Of a stretch of 64,000 bases of DNA, positions 28,526 through 42,900 are shown one piece after another. Each line of letters begins with the position of its first letter. Position 1 is the first letter of the stretch. Under the pieces are notes generated by a model. That model was given only the letters and a program-made list of their open reading frames with translations, did not search any database and was not told the DNA's origin. Both the position numbers and the translations under genes were made by a program. This DNA is from Odontocerum albicorne (taxonomy: Eukaryota > Arthropoda > Insecta > Trichoptera > Odontoceridae): contig OX463849.1 of assembly GCA_949825065.1 (NCBI GenBank), positions 5,952,001 through 6,016,000 on the forward strand, written 5' to 3'.

Positions 28526-31500
28526 CTGGTGTTGCGCTCGGCCGTCGCGGCGCTCGCGTTTCTAACATATTGAAGCGAAAATGCGCAAAAAATATTCAAC
28601 TCACAAAAACCTTTTCTTTAGTTATTTGAGGGTTTTTAATATCGCTTATCAATAATCAGTAAGTATTATTATGAAATCAAACAAAAAAAATTGACGAAAC
28701 TTGATAGTTGTTTATATTGAGACGAAAACGCGCAAAATATTTTCAACTCACAAAACACTTTATTTTGAGTTATTTGAGGGTTTTTAATATCGCTTATCAA
28801 TAATCAGTAAGTATTATTATGAAATCAAACAAAAAAAAATGACGAAACTTGATAGTTTCTTATATATTGAGACTAAAAGGCGCAAAAAAAATGTCGACTC
28901 ACAAAACACTTTATTTTGAGTTATTTGAGGGTTTTAAATATCGCTTATCAATAATCAGTAAGTATTATTATGAAATCAAACAAAAAAAAATTGACGAAAC
29001 TTGATAGTTTCTTATATATTGAGACTAAAAGGCGAAAAAAATTTCGACTCACATAACACTTTATTTTTAGTTATTTGAGGGTTTTTAATATCGCTAATCA
29101 ATAATAAGTAAGTATTAATAGGAAATCAAACAAAAAAAATTGACGAAACTTGATAGTTTCTTATATATTGAGACGAAAATGCGCAAAAAATTTTTAACTA
29201 ACAAAACACTTTATTTTGAGTTATTTGAGGGTTTTTAATATCGCTTATCAATAATAAGTAAGTATTAATAGGAAATCAAACAAAAAAAATCGACGAAACT
29301 TGATACTTGTTTATATTAAGACGAAAATGCGCAAAAACCTTTCAACTCACAAAACACTTTATTTTTAGTTATTTGACGGTTTTTAATATCGCTGATCAAT
29401 AATCAGAAAGTATTAATATGAAATCAAACAAAAAAAAATTAACCAAACTTGAAAGTATCTTATATATTGAGACTTAAAGGCGCAAAAAAAATTCAACACA
29501 CAAAACACTTTATTTTGAGTTATTTGAGGATTTTTAATATCGCTGATCAATAATCAGAAAGTATTAATATGAAATCAAACAAAAAAAAATTGACGAAACT
29601 TGATAGTGTCTTATATATTAAAACTAAAAGGCACAAAAAATTTCGACCCACAAAACACTTTATTTTGAGTTATTTGAGGATTTTTAATATCGCTGATCAA
29701 TAATCAGAAAGTATTAATATGAAATCAAACAAAAAAAAATTGACGAAACTTGATAGTGTCCTATATATTGAGACTAAAAGGCGCAAAAAATTTCGACCCA
29801 CAAAACACTTTATTTTTAGTTATTTGAGGGTTTTAAATATCGCTGATCAATAATCAGTAAGTATTAATATGAAATCAAACAAAAAAAATTTGACGAAACT
29901 TGATAGTTTCTTATTTATTGAGACTAAAAGGCGAAAAAAATTTCGACTAACAAAACACTTTATTTTTAGTTATTTGAGGGTTTTTAATATCGCTTATCAA
30001 TAATAAGTAAGTATTAATAGGAAATCAAACAAAAAAAAAATTGACGAAACTTGATAGTTGTTTATATTGAGACGAAAATGCGCAAAAATCTTTCAACTCA
30101 CAAAACACTTTATTTTTAGTTATTTGAGGGTTTTTAATATCGCTGATCAATAATCAGAAAGTATTAATATGAAATCAAACCAAAAAAAAAATTACGAAAC
30201 TTGATAGTTTCTTATATATTGAGACTTAAAGGCGCAAAAATCTTTCAACTCACAAAACACTTTATTTTTAGTTATTTGAGGATTTTTTATATCGCTGATC
30301 AATAATCAGTAAGTATTAATACGAAATCAAACAAAAAAAAAATTGACGAAACTTGATAGTTGTTTATATATTGAGACTAAAAGGCGAAAAAAATTTCGAC
30401 TCACAAAACACTTTATTTTTAGTTATTTGAGGGTTTTGAATGTCGTTTATCAATAATAAGTAAGTATTAATAAGAAATCAAACAAAAAAAAATTGACTTA
30501 ACTTGATAGTTGTTTATATTGAGACGAAAATGCGCAAAAACCTTTCAACTCACAAAACACTTTATTTTTAGTTCTTTGAGGGTTTTAAATGTCGCTTATC
30601 AATAATAAGTAAGTATTAATAGGAAATCAAACAAAAAAAATTGACGAAACTTGATAGTGTCTTATATATTGAAACTAAAAGGCACAAAAAATTTCGACCC
30701 ACAAAACACTTTATTTTTAGTTATTTGAGGGTTTTTAATATTGCTGATCAATAATAAGTAAGTACTAGTATGAAATCAAACAAAAAAAATTTGACGAAAC
30801 TTGATAGTTTCTTATTTATTGAGACTAAAAGGCGAAAAAAATTTCGACTAACAAAACACTTTATTTTTAGTTATTTGAGGGTTTTTAATATCGCTTATCA
30901 ATAATAAGTAAGTATTAATAGGAAATCAAACAAAAAAAAAAATTGACGAAACTTGATACTTGTTTATATTGAGACGAAAATGCGCAAAAATCTTTCAACT
31001 CACAAAACACTTTATTTTTAGTTATTTGAGGGTTTTTAATATCGCTGATCAATAATCAGAAAGTATTAATATGAAATCAAACCAAAAAAAAAATGACGAA
31101 ACTTGATAGTTTCTTATATATTGAGACTTAAAGGCGCAAAAATCTTTCAACTCACAAAACACTTTATTTTTAGTTATTTGAAGGTTTTTAATATTGCTGA
31201 TCAATAATAAGTAAGTATTAATATGAAATCAAACAAAAAAAAATTGACGAAACTTGATAGTTTCTTATTTATTGAGACTAAAAGGCGAAAAAAATTTCGA
31301 CTCACAAAACACTTTATTTTTTAGTTATTTGAGGGTTTTTAATATCGCTTATCAATAATAAGTAAGTATTAATAGGAAATCAAACAAAAAAAAAATTGAC
31401 GAAACTTGATAGTTGTTTATATTGAGACGAAAATGCGCAAAAATCTTTCAACTCACAAAACACTTTATTTTTAGTTATTTGAGGGTTTTTAATATCGCTG

Positions 31501-33611
31501 ATCAATAATCAGAAAGTATTAATATGAAATCAAACCAAAAAAAAAATGACGAAACTTGATAGTTTCTTATATATTGAGACTTAAAGGCGCAAAAATCTTT
31601 CAACTCACAAAACACTTTATTTTTAGTTATTTGAGGATTTTTTATATCGCTGATCAATAATCAGTAAGTATTAATACGAAATCAAACAAAAAAAAATTGA
31701 CGAAACTTGATAGTTGTTTATATATTGAGACTAAAAGGCGATAAAAATTTTGACTCACAAAACACTTTATATTTAGTTCTTTGAGGGTTTTTGATATCGC
31801 TTATCAATAACCAGTAAGTATTAATATGAAATCAAACAAAAAAAAATTGACGAAACTTGATAGTTTCATATATATTGAGACGAAAATGCGCAAAAATCTT
31901 TCAACTCACCAAACAATTTATTTTTAGTTATTTGAGGGTTTTTAATATCGCTTATCAATAATAAGTAAGTATTAATAGGAAATCAAACAAAAAGAAAATC
32001 GTTGAAACTTGATAGTTGTTTATATTAAGACGAAAATGCGCAAAAACCTTTCAACTAACAAAACACTTTATATTTAGTGATTTGAGGGTTTTTAATATCG
32101 CTGATCAATAATCAGAAAGTATTAATATGAAATCAAACAAAAAAAAATTGACGAAACTTGATAGTGTCTTATATATTGAGACTAAAAGGCGCAAAAAATT
32201 TCGACCCACAAAACACTTTATTTTTAGTTCTTTGAGGGTTTTTTATATCGCTGATCAATAATCAGTAAGTATTAATATGAAATCAAACAAAAAAAAATTA
32301 CGAAACATGATAGTGTCTTATATATTGAGACTTAAAGGCGCACAAAAAATTCGACTCACAAAACACTTTATTTTGAGTTATTTTAGGGGTTTTTAATATC
32401 GCTTATCAATAATCAGTAAGTATTTTTATGAAATCAAACAAAAGAAAATTGACGAAACTTGATAGTTTCTTATATATTGAGACTAAAAGACGAAAAAAAT
32501 TTCGACTCACAAAACACTTTATTTTTAGTTATTTGAGGGATTTTAATATCGCTTATCAATAATAAGTAAGTATTAATAGGAAATCAAACAAAAAAAAATC
32601 GACGGAACTTGATAGTTGTTTATATTAAAACGATAATGCGCTTAAACCTTTCAACTCACAAAACACTTTATTTTTAGTTATTTTTGGGGTTTTAATATCG
32701 CTGATCAATAATCAGAAAGTATAAATATGAAATCAAACAAAAAAAAATTGACGAAACTTGATAGTGTCTTATATATTGAGACTTAAAAGCGCAAAAAAAA
32801 TTCGACTCACAAAACACTTTATTTTGAGTTATTTGAGGGTTTTTAATATCGCTTATCAATAATAAGTAAGTATTAATAGGAAATCAAACAAAAAAAAAAT
32901 TGACGAAACTTGATAGTTGTTTATATTGAGACGAAAATGCGCAAAAATCTTTCAACTCACAAAACACTTTATTTTGAGTTATTTGAGGGTTTTTAATATC
33001 GCTGATCAATAATCAGAAAGTATTAATATGTAATCAAACAAAAAAAAATTGACGAAGTTTGATAGTGTCTTATATATTGAGACTAAATGGCGCAAAAAAA
33101 TTCGACCCACAAAACACTTTATTTTTAGTTATTTGAGGGTTTTTAATATCGCTGATCTTTAATCAGTAGGTAAGTATTAATATGAAATCAAACAAAAAAA
33201 ATGACAAAACTTAATAGTTTCTTATATATTGAGAATAAAAGGCGAAAAAAATTTCGACTCACATAACACTTTATTTTTAGTTATTTGAGGGTTTTTAATA
33301 TCGCTTATCAATAATCAGTAAGTATTTTTATGAAATTTAACAAAAGAAAATTGACGAAACTTGATAGTTTCTTATATATTGAGACTAAAAGGCGAAAAAA
33401 ATTTCGACTCACTAAACACTTTATTTTTAGTTATTTGAGGGTTTTTAATATCGCTTATCAATAATAAGTAAGTATTAATATGAAATCAAACAAAAAAAAA
33501 TTGACGAAACTTGATAGTGTCTTATATATAGAGACTAAAAGGCGAAAAAAATTTCGATTCACAAAACGCTTTATTTTTAGTTATTTGAGGGTTTTTAATA
33601 TCGCTGATCAA

Positions 33612-34679
33612 TAATAAGAAAGTATTCATATGAAATCAAACAAAAAAAAATTGACGAAACTTGATACTGTCTTATATATTGAGACTAAAAGGCGCAAAAA
33701 AAATTACGAATCACAAAACACTTTATTTTTAGTTATTTGAGGGTTTTTAATATCGCTTATCAATAATCAGTAAGTATTAATACGAAATCAAACAAAAAAA
33801 AAATTGACGAAACTTTATAGTTGTTTATATTGAGACGAAAACGCGCAAAAAATTTTCAACTCACAAAACACTTTATTTTGAGTTATTTGAGGGTTTTTTA
33901 TATCGCTTATCAATAATCAGTAAGTATTTTTATGAAATCAAACAAAAAAAATTGACGAAACTTGATAGTTTCTTATTTATTGAGACTAAAAGGCGAAAAA
34001 AATTTCGACTAACAAAACCCTTTATTTTTAGTTATTTGAGGGTTTTTAATATCGCTTATCAAAAATAAGTTAGTATTAATAGGAAAGCAAACAAAAAAAA
34101 ATTGACGAAACTTGATAGTTTCTTATTTATTGAGACTAAAAGGCGAAAAAAATTTCGACTCACAAAACACTATTTTTAGTTATTTGAGGGTTTTTAATAT
34201 CGCTGATCAATAATCAGAAAGTATTAATATGAAATCAAACAAAAAAAAATTGACGAAACTTGATAGTGTCTTATATATTGAGCCTTAAAGGCGCAAAAAA
34301 ATTACGACTCACAAAACACTTTATTTTTAGTTATTTGAGGGTTTTTAATATCGCTTATCAATAATAAGTAAGTATTAATAGGAAATCAAAAAAAAATTGA
34401 CGAAACTTGATAGTTGTTTATATTGAGACGAAAACGCGCAAAAAATTTCAACTCACCAAACACTTTGTTTTTAGTTATTTGAGGGCTTTTAATATCGCTT
34501 ATCAATAATCAGTAAGTATTAATACGAAATCAAACAAAAAAAAATTGACGAAACTTGATTATATATTGAGACTTTAAGGCGGAAAAAAAATTCGACTCAC
34601 AAAACACTTTATTTTTAGTTATTTGAGGGTTTTTAATATCGCTTATCAATAATAAGTAAGTATTAATAGGAAATCAAAA
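33612..34679 (+). repeat. ~1.07-kb higher-order duplication, first copy
   Basis: The block starting ATAATAAGAAAGTATTCATA here recurs at 34680 with nearly the same order of variant monomers to about 35747. The length is not a whole number of 150-bp units. Confidence 0.85.
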
Positions 34680-35747
34680 AATAATAAGAAAGTATTCATA
34701 TGAAATCAAACAAAAAAAAATTGACGAAACTTGATACTGTCTTATATATTGAGACTAAAAGGCGCAAAAAAAATTACGAATCACAAAACACTTTATTTTT
34801 AGTTATTTGAGGGTTTTTAATATCGCTTATCAATAATCAGTAAGTATTAATACGAAATCAAACAAAAAAAAAAATTGACGAAACTTTATAGTTGTTTATA
34901 TTGAGACGAAAACGCGCAAAAAATTTTCAACTCACAAAACACTTTATTTTGAGTTATTTGAGGGTTTTTTATATCGCTTATCAATAATCAGTAAGTATTT
35001 TTATGAAATCAAACAAAAAAAATTGACGAAACTTGATAGTTTCTTATTTATTGAGACTAAAAGGCGAAAAAAATTTCGACTAACAAAACCCTTTATTTTT
35101 AGTTATTTGAGGGTTTTTAATATCGCTTATCAAAAATAAGTTAGTATTAATAGGAAAGCAAACAAAAAAAAATTGACGAAACTTGATAGTTTCTTATTTA
35201 TTGAGACTAAAAGGCGAAAAAAATTTCGACTCACAAAACACTATTTTTAGTTATTTGAGGGTTTTTAATATCGCTGATCAATAATCAGAAAGTATTAATA
35301 TGAAATCAAACAAAAAAAAATTGACGAAACTTGATAGTGTCTTATATATTGAGCCTTAAAGGCGCAAAAAAATTACGACTCACAAAACACTTTATTTTTA
35401 GTTATTTGAGGGTTTTTAATATCGCTTATCAATAATAAGTAAGTATTAATAGGAAATCAAAAAAAAAAATTGACGAAACTTGATAGTTGTTTATATTGAG
35501 ACGAAAACGCGCAAAAAATTTCAACTCACCAAACACTTTGTTTTTAGTTATTTGAGGGCTTTTAATATCGCTTATCAATAATCAGTAAGTATTAATACGA
35601 AATCAAACAAAAAAAAATTGACGAAACTTGATTATATATTGAGACTTTAAGGCGGAAAAAAAATTCGACTCACAAAACACTTTATTTTTAGTTATTTGAG
35701 GGTTTTTAATATCGCTTATCAATAATAAGTAAGTATTAATAGGAAAT
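34680..35747 (+). repeat. ~1.07-kb higher-order duplication, second copy
   Basis: Near-identical to 33612-34679. The junction at about 34677 joins GGAAATCAAA directly to AATAATAAGAAAG, out of the normal monomer phase. A further ~295-bp (two-monomer) unit with TTGATTATATATTGAGAC is repeated after it at 35751-36040. Confidence 0.85.
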
Positions 35748-36989
35748 CAAAAAAAAAAAATTGACGAAACTTGATAGTTGTTTATATTGAGACGAAAACG
35801 CGCAAAAAATTTCAACTCACCAAACACTTTGTTTTTAGTTATTTGAGGGCTTTTAATATCGCTTATCAATAATCAGTAAGTATTAATACGAAATCAAACA
35901 AAAAAAAATTGACGAAACTTGATTATATATTGAGACTTTAAGGCGGAAAAAAAATTCGACTCACAAAACACTTTATTTTTAGTTATTTGAGGGTTTTTAA
36001 TATCGCTGATCAATAATCAGTAAGTATTAATACGAAATCAAACAAAAAAAAATGGACGAAACTTGATAGTGTCTTATATATTGAGACTTAAAGGCGCAAA
36101 AAAATTACTACTCACCAAACACTTTATTTTAAGTTATTTGAGGGTTTTTAATATCGCTGATCAATAACCAGAAAGTATTAATATGAAATCAAACAAAAAA
36201 AAATTGACAAAACTTGATAGTGTCTTATATATTGAGCCTTAAAGGCGCAAAAAAAATTCGACTCACAAAACACTTTATTTTGACTTATTTGAGGGTTTTT
36301 AATATCGCTGATCAATAATCAGTAAGTATTAATACGAAATCAAACAAAAAAAATGGACGAAACTTGATAGTGTCTTATATATTGAGACTTAAAGGCGCAA
36401 AAAAAATACTACTCACCAAACACTTTATTTTAAGTTATTTGAGGGTTTTTAATATCGCTGATCAATAACCAGAAAGTATTAATATGAAATCAAACAAAAA
36501 AAAATTGACGAAACTTGATAGTTTCTTATATATTGAGACTAAAAGGCGCAAAAAATTTCGACTCACAAAACACTTTATATTTAATTCTTTGAGGGTTTTT
36601 GATATCGCTTATCAATTAATAAGTAAGTATTATTATGAAATCAAACAAAAAAAAATTGACGAAACTTGATACTGTCTTATATATTGAGACTAAAAGGCGA
36701 AAAAAATTTCGACCCAAAAAACACTTTATTTTAAGTTATTTGAGGGTGTTTAATATCGCTTATCAATAATAAGTAAGTATTAATAGGAAATCAAACAAAA
36801 AAAAATTGACGAAACTTGATAGTTGTTTATATTGAGACGAAAATGCGCAAAAATCTTTCAACTCACAAAACACTTTATTTTTAGTTATTTGAGGGTTTTT
36901 AATATCGCTGATCAATAATCAGAAAGAATTAATATGAAATCAAACAAAAAAAAATTGACGAAACTTGATAGTGTCTTATATATTGAGAC

Positions 36990-39900
36990 GTAAAGGCGCA
37001 AAAAAATTACGACTCACAAAACACTTTATTTTTAGTTATTTGAGGGTTTTTAATATCGCTGATCAATAATAAGTAAGTATTAATACGAAATCAAACAAAA
37101 AAAAATTGACGAAACTTGATAGTTTCTTATATATTGAGCCTTAAAGCCGCAAAAAAAATTCAACTCACAAAACACTTTATTTTGACTTATTTGAGGGTTT
37201 ATAATATCGCTTATCAATAATCAGTAAGTATTTTTATGAAATCAAACAAAAAAAAATTGACGAAACTTGATAGTGTCTTATATATTGAGACTTTAAGGCG
37301 CAAAAAAAATTCGACTCACAAAACACTTTATTTTGACTTATTTGAGGGTTTTTAATATCGCTGATCAATAATCAGTAAGTATTAATACGAAATCAAACAA
37401 AAAAAATTGACGAAACTTGATAGTGTCTTATATATTGAGACTTAAAGGCGCGAAAAAATTACGACTCACCAAACACTTTATTTTTAGTTATTTGAGGGTT
37501 TTTAATATCGCTGATCAATAACCAGAAAGTATTAATATGAAATCAAACAAAAAAAATTTACGAAACTTGATAGTGTCTTATATATTGAGCCTTAAAGGCG
37601 CAAAAAAATTCGACTCACAAAACACTTTATTTTGACTTATTTGAGGGTTTTTAATATCGCTGATCAATAATCAGTAAGTATTAATACGAAATCAAACAAA
37701 AAAAAATGGACGAAACTTGATAGTGTCTTATATATTGAGACTTAAAGGCGCAAAAAAATTACTACTCACCAAACACTTTATTTTAAGTTATTTGAGGGTT
37801 TTTAATATCGCTGATCAATAACCAGAAAGTATTAATATGAAATCAAACAAAAAAAAATTGACGAAACTTGATAGTTTCTTATATATTGAGACTAAAAGGC
37901 GCAAAAAATTTCGACTCACAAAACACTTTATATTTAATTCTTTGAGGGTTTTTGATATCGCTTATCAATTAATAAGTAAGTATTATTATGAAATCAAACA
38001 AAAAAAAATTGACGAAACTTGATACTGTCTTATATATTGAGACTAAAAGGCGAAAAAAATTTCGACCCAAAAAACACTTTATTTTAAGTTATTTGAGGGT
38101 GTTTAATATCGCTTATCAATAATAAGTAAGTATTAATAGGAAATCAAACAAAAAAAAATTGACGAAACTTGATAGTTGTTTATATTGAGACGAAAATGCG
38201 CAAAAATCTTTCAACTCACAAAACACTTTATTTTTAGTTATTTGAGGGTTTTTAATATCGCTGATCAATAATCAGAAAGAATTAATATGAAATCAAACAA
38301 AAAAAAATTGACGAAACTTGATAGTGTCTTATATATTGAGACGTAAAGGCGCAAAAAAATTAAGACTCACAAAACACTTTATTTTTAGTTATTTGAGGGT
38401 TTTTAATATCGCTGATCAATAATAAGTAAGTATTAATACGAAATCAAACAAAAAAAAATTGACGAAACTTGATAGTTTCTTATATATTGAGCCTTAAAGG
38501 CGCAAAAAAAATTCGACTCACAAAACACTTTATTTTGACTTATTTGAGGGTTTTTAATATCGCTTATCAATAATCAGTAAGTATTTTTATGAAATCAAAC
38601 AAAAAAAAATTGACGAAACTTGATAGTGACTTATATATTGAGACTTTAAGGCGCAAAAAAAATTCGACTCACAAAACACTTTATTTTGACTTATTTGAGG
38701 GTTTTTAATATCGCTGATCAATAATCAGTAAGTATTAATACGAAATCAAACAAAAAAAAATTGACGAAACTTGATAGTGTCTTATATATTGAGACTTAAA
38801 GGCGCAAAAAAATTACGACTCACCAAACACTTTATTTTTAGTTATTTGAGGGTTTTTAATATCGCTGATCAATAACCAGAAAGTATTAATATGAAATCAA
38901 ACAAAAAAAAATTTACGAAACTTGATAGTGTCTTATATATTGAGCCTTAAAGGCGCAAAAAAAATTCGACTAACAAAACACTTTATTTTGACTTATTTGA
39001 GGGTTTTTAATATCGCTTATCAATAATCAGTAAGTATTTTTATGAAATCAAACAAAAAAAAATTGACGAAACTTGATAGTTTCTTATATATTGAGACTAA
39101 AAGGCGCAAAAAATTTCGACTCACAAATCACTTTATATTTAGTTCTTTGAGGGTTTTTGATATCGCTTATCAATTGATAAGTAAGTATTATTATGAAATC
39201 AAACAAAAAAAAATTGACGAAACTTGATACTGTCTTATATATTGAGACTAAAAGGCGAAAAAAATTTCGACCCACAAAACACTTTATTTTTAGTTATTTG
39301 AGGGTGTTTAATATCGCTTATCAATAATAAGTAAGTATTAATAGGAAATCAATCAAAAAAAAATTGACGAAACTTGATAGTTGTTTATATTCAGACGAAA
39401 ATGCGCAAAAATTTTTCAACTCACAAAACACTTTATTTTTAGTTATTTGAGGGTTTTTAATATCGCTGATCAATAATCAGAAAGTATTAATATGAAATCA
39501 AACAAAAAAAAATTGACGAAACTTGATAGTTTCTTATATATTGAGACTAAAAGGCGAAAAAAATTTCGACCTACAAAACACTTTATTTTAAGTTATTTGA
39601 GGGTTTTTAATATCGCTGATCAATAATCAGTAAGTATTAATACGAAATCAAACAAAAAAAAATTGACGAAACTTAATAGTGTCTTATATATTGAGACTAA
39701 AAGGCGCAAAAAATTTCGACTCACAAAACACTTTATATTTAGTTTTTTGAGGGTTTTTGATATCGCTTATCAATTAATAAGTAAGTATTATTATGAAATC
39801 AAACAAAAAAAAAATTGACGAAACTTGATACTGTCTTATATATTTAGACTTAAAGGCGCAAAAAAAATTTCGACTTACAAAACACTTTATTTTTAGTTAT

Positions 39901-42900
39901 TGGATGGTTTTTAATATCGCTGATCAATAATCAGAAAGTATTAATATGAAATCAAACAAAAAAAAATTGACGAAACTTGATAGTTGTTTATATTGAGACG
40001 AAAACGAGCAAAAAATTTCAACTCACAAAACACTTTATTTTTAGTTATTTGAGGGTTTTTAATATCGCTCATCAATAATAAGTAAGTATTAATAGGAAAT
40101 CAAACAAAAAAAATCGACGAAACTTGATAGTTGTTTATATTAAGACGAAAATGCGCAAAAACCTTTCAACTCACAAAACACTTTATTTTTAGTTATTTTT
40201 GGGGTTTTAATATCGCTGATCAATAATCAGAAAGTATTAATATGAAATCAAACAAAAAAAAATTGACGAAACTTGATAGTGTCTTATATATTGAGACTTA
40301 AAAGCGCAAAAAAAATTCGACTCACAAAACACTTTATTTTGAGTTATTTGAGGGTTTTTGATATCGCTTATCAATAATAAGTAAGTATTTTTATGAAATT
40401 CAACAAAAGAAAATTGACGAAACTTGATAGTTTCTAAAATATTGAGACTAAAAGGCGCAAAAAAATTTCGACTCACAAAACACTTTATTTTTAGTTATTT
40501 GAGGGTTTTTAATATCGCTGATCAATAATCAGAAAGTATTAATATGAAATCAAACAAAAAAAATTGACGAAACTTGATAGTTTCTTATATATTGAGACTA
40601 AAAGGCGAAAAAAATTTCGACCTACAAAACACTTTATTTTTAGTTATTTGAGGGTTTTTAATATCGCTGATCAATAATCAGTAAGTATAAATACGAAATC
40701 AAACAAAAAAAAATTGACGAAACTTGATAGTTTCTTATTTATTGAGACGTAAAGGCGAAAAAAATTTCGACTAACAAATCACTTTATTTTGAGTTCTTTG
40801 AGGGTTTTTAATATCGCTTATCAATAATCAGAAAGTATTAATATGAAATCAAACAAAAAAAAATTGACGAAACTTGATAGTTTCTTATATATTGAGACGA
40901 AAATACGCAAAAATCTTTCAACTCACAAAACACTTTATTTTTAGTTATTTGAGGGTTTTTAATATCGCTTATCAATAATCAGTAAGTATTTTTATGAAAT
41001 CAAACAAAAAAAATTGACGAAACTTGATAGTTTCTTATATATTGAGACTAAAAGGCGCAAAAAAATTTTGACTCACAAAACACTTTATATTTAGTTCTTT
41101 GAGGGTTTTTGATATCGCTTATCAATAATAAGTAAGTATTATTATGAAATCAAACAAAAAAAATTGAAGAAACTTGATAGTTTCTTATTTATTGAGACTA
41201 AAAGGCGAAAAAAATTTCGACTCACAAAACACTATTTTTAGTTATTTGAGGGTTTTTATTGTCGCTGATCAATAATCAGAAAGTATTAATTAATACGAAA
41301 TCAAACAAAAAAAAATTGACGAAACTCATAGTTTCTTATATATTCAGACGAAAATGCGCAAAAATCTTTCAACTCACAAAACACTAAATTTTTAGGGTTT
41401 TGAGGGATTTTAATATCGCTGATCAATAATCAGAAAGTATTAATATGAAATCAAACAAAAAAAAATTGACGAAACTTGATAGTGTCTTATATATTGAGAC
41501 TTAAAGGCGCAAAAAAATTACGACTCACAAAACACTTTATTTTTAGTTATTTGAGGGTTTTAAATATCGCTTATCAATAATCAGGAAGTATTTATTCGAA
41601 ATCAAACAAAAAAAATTGACGAAACTTGATAGTTTCTTATATATTGAGACTTAAAGGCGCAAACAAATTTCGACTCTTAAAACACTTTATTTTTAGTTAT
41701 TTGAGGGTTTTTAATATCGCTGATCAATAATCAGAAAGTATAAATACGAAATCAAACAAAAAAAAATTGACGAAACTTGATAGTGTCTTATATATTGAGA
41801 CTTAAAGGCGCAAAAAAATAACGACTCACAAAACACTTTATTTTTAGTTATTTGAGGGTTTTAAATATCGCTTATCAATATTCAGGAAGTATTTATTCGA
41901 AATCAAACAAAAAAAATTGACGAAACTTGATAGTTTCTTATATATTGAGACTTAAAGGCGCAAACAAATTTCGACTCACAAAACACTTTATTTTTAGTTA
42001 TTTGAGGGTTTTTAATATCGCTGATCAATAATCAGAAAGAATTAATATGAAATCAAACTAAAAAAAATTGACGAAACTTGATAGTTTCTTATATATTGAG
42101 ACTAAAAGGCGAAAAAAATTTCGACTCACAAAACCCTTTATTTTTAGTTATTTGAGGGTTTTAAATATCGCTTATCCATAATAAGTAAGTATTATTATGA
42201 AATCAAACAAAAAAAAATTGACGAAACTTGATACTGTCTTATATATTGAGACTAAAAGGCGAAAAAAATTTCGACCCACAAAACACTTTATTTTAAGTTA
42301 TTTGAGGGTTTTTAATATCGCTGATCAATAATCAGTAAGTATTAATACGAAATCAAACAAAAAAAAATTGACGAAACTTGATAGTGTCTTATATATTGAG
42401 ACTAAAAGGCGCAAAAAATTTCGACTCACAAAACACTTTATATTTAGTTTTTTGAGGGTTTTTGATATCGCTTATCAATTAATAAGTAAGTATTATTATG
42501 AAATCAAACAAAAAAAAATTGACGAAACTTGATACTGTCTTATATATTTAGACTAAAAGGCGCAAAAAAAATTTCGACTTACAAAACACTTTATTTTTAG
42601 TTATTGGAGGGTTTTTAATATCGCTGATCAATAATCAGAAAGTATTAATATGAAATCAAACAAAAAAAAATTGACGAAACTTGATAGTTGTTTATATTGA
42701 GACGAAAACGAGCAAAAAATTTCAACTCACAAAACACTTTGTTTTTTTATTATTTGAGGGTTTTTAATATCGCTTATCAATAATCATTAAGTATTAATAC
42801 GAAATCAAACAAAAAAAAATGGACGAAACTTGATAGTTTCTTATTTATTGAGACTAAAAGGCGAAAAAAATTTCGACTCACAAAACACTTTATTTTTAGT

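Larger units (their letters stand above)
27233..28557. mobile_element. composite RTE-like insertion within the satellite
   Basis: A 1325-bp block of non-satellite sequence holds three RT C-terminal pieces. A short minus-strand tail lies at 27240-27330 (reads AAQDMGEWKRRVEIAA). A plus-strand RT end lies at 27365-27968. A minus-strand RT end runs from 28525 down to about 27990. The two large pieces meet tail to tail at a GAAGAAGAAGAAGA run. The right end is GC-rich (GGCCGTCGCGGCGCTCGC). A single 11-bp duplication flanks the entire block, so it entered as one event or was assembled by template switching. Confidence 0.75.

Noticed and set aside
36484..36669. 61-residue lysine-rich ORFs repeated identically at several satellite positions (also 37837, 39042, 46539, 47744)
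   Set aside because: The monomer is close to 150 bp, a multiple of three, so any stop-free stretch repeats as an identical frame. There is no start context, no codon bias and no homology.
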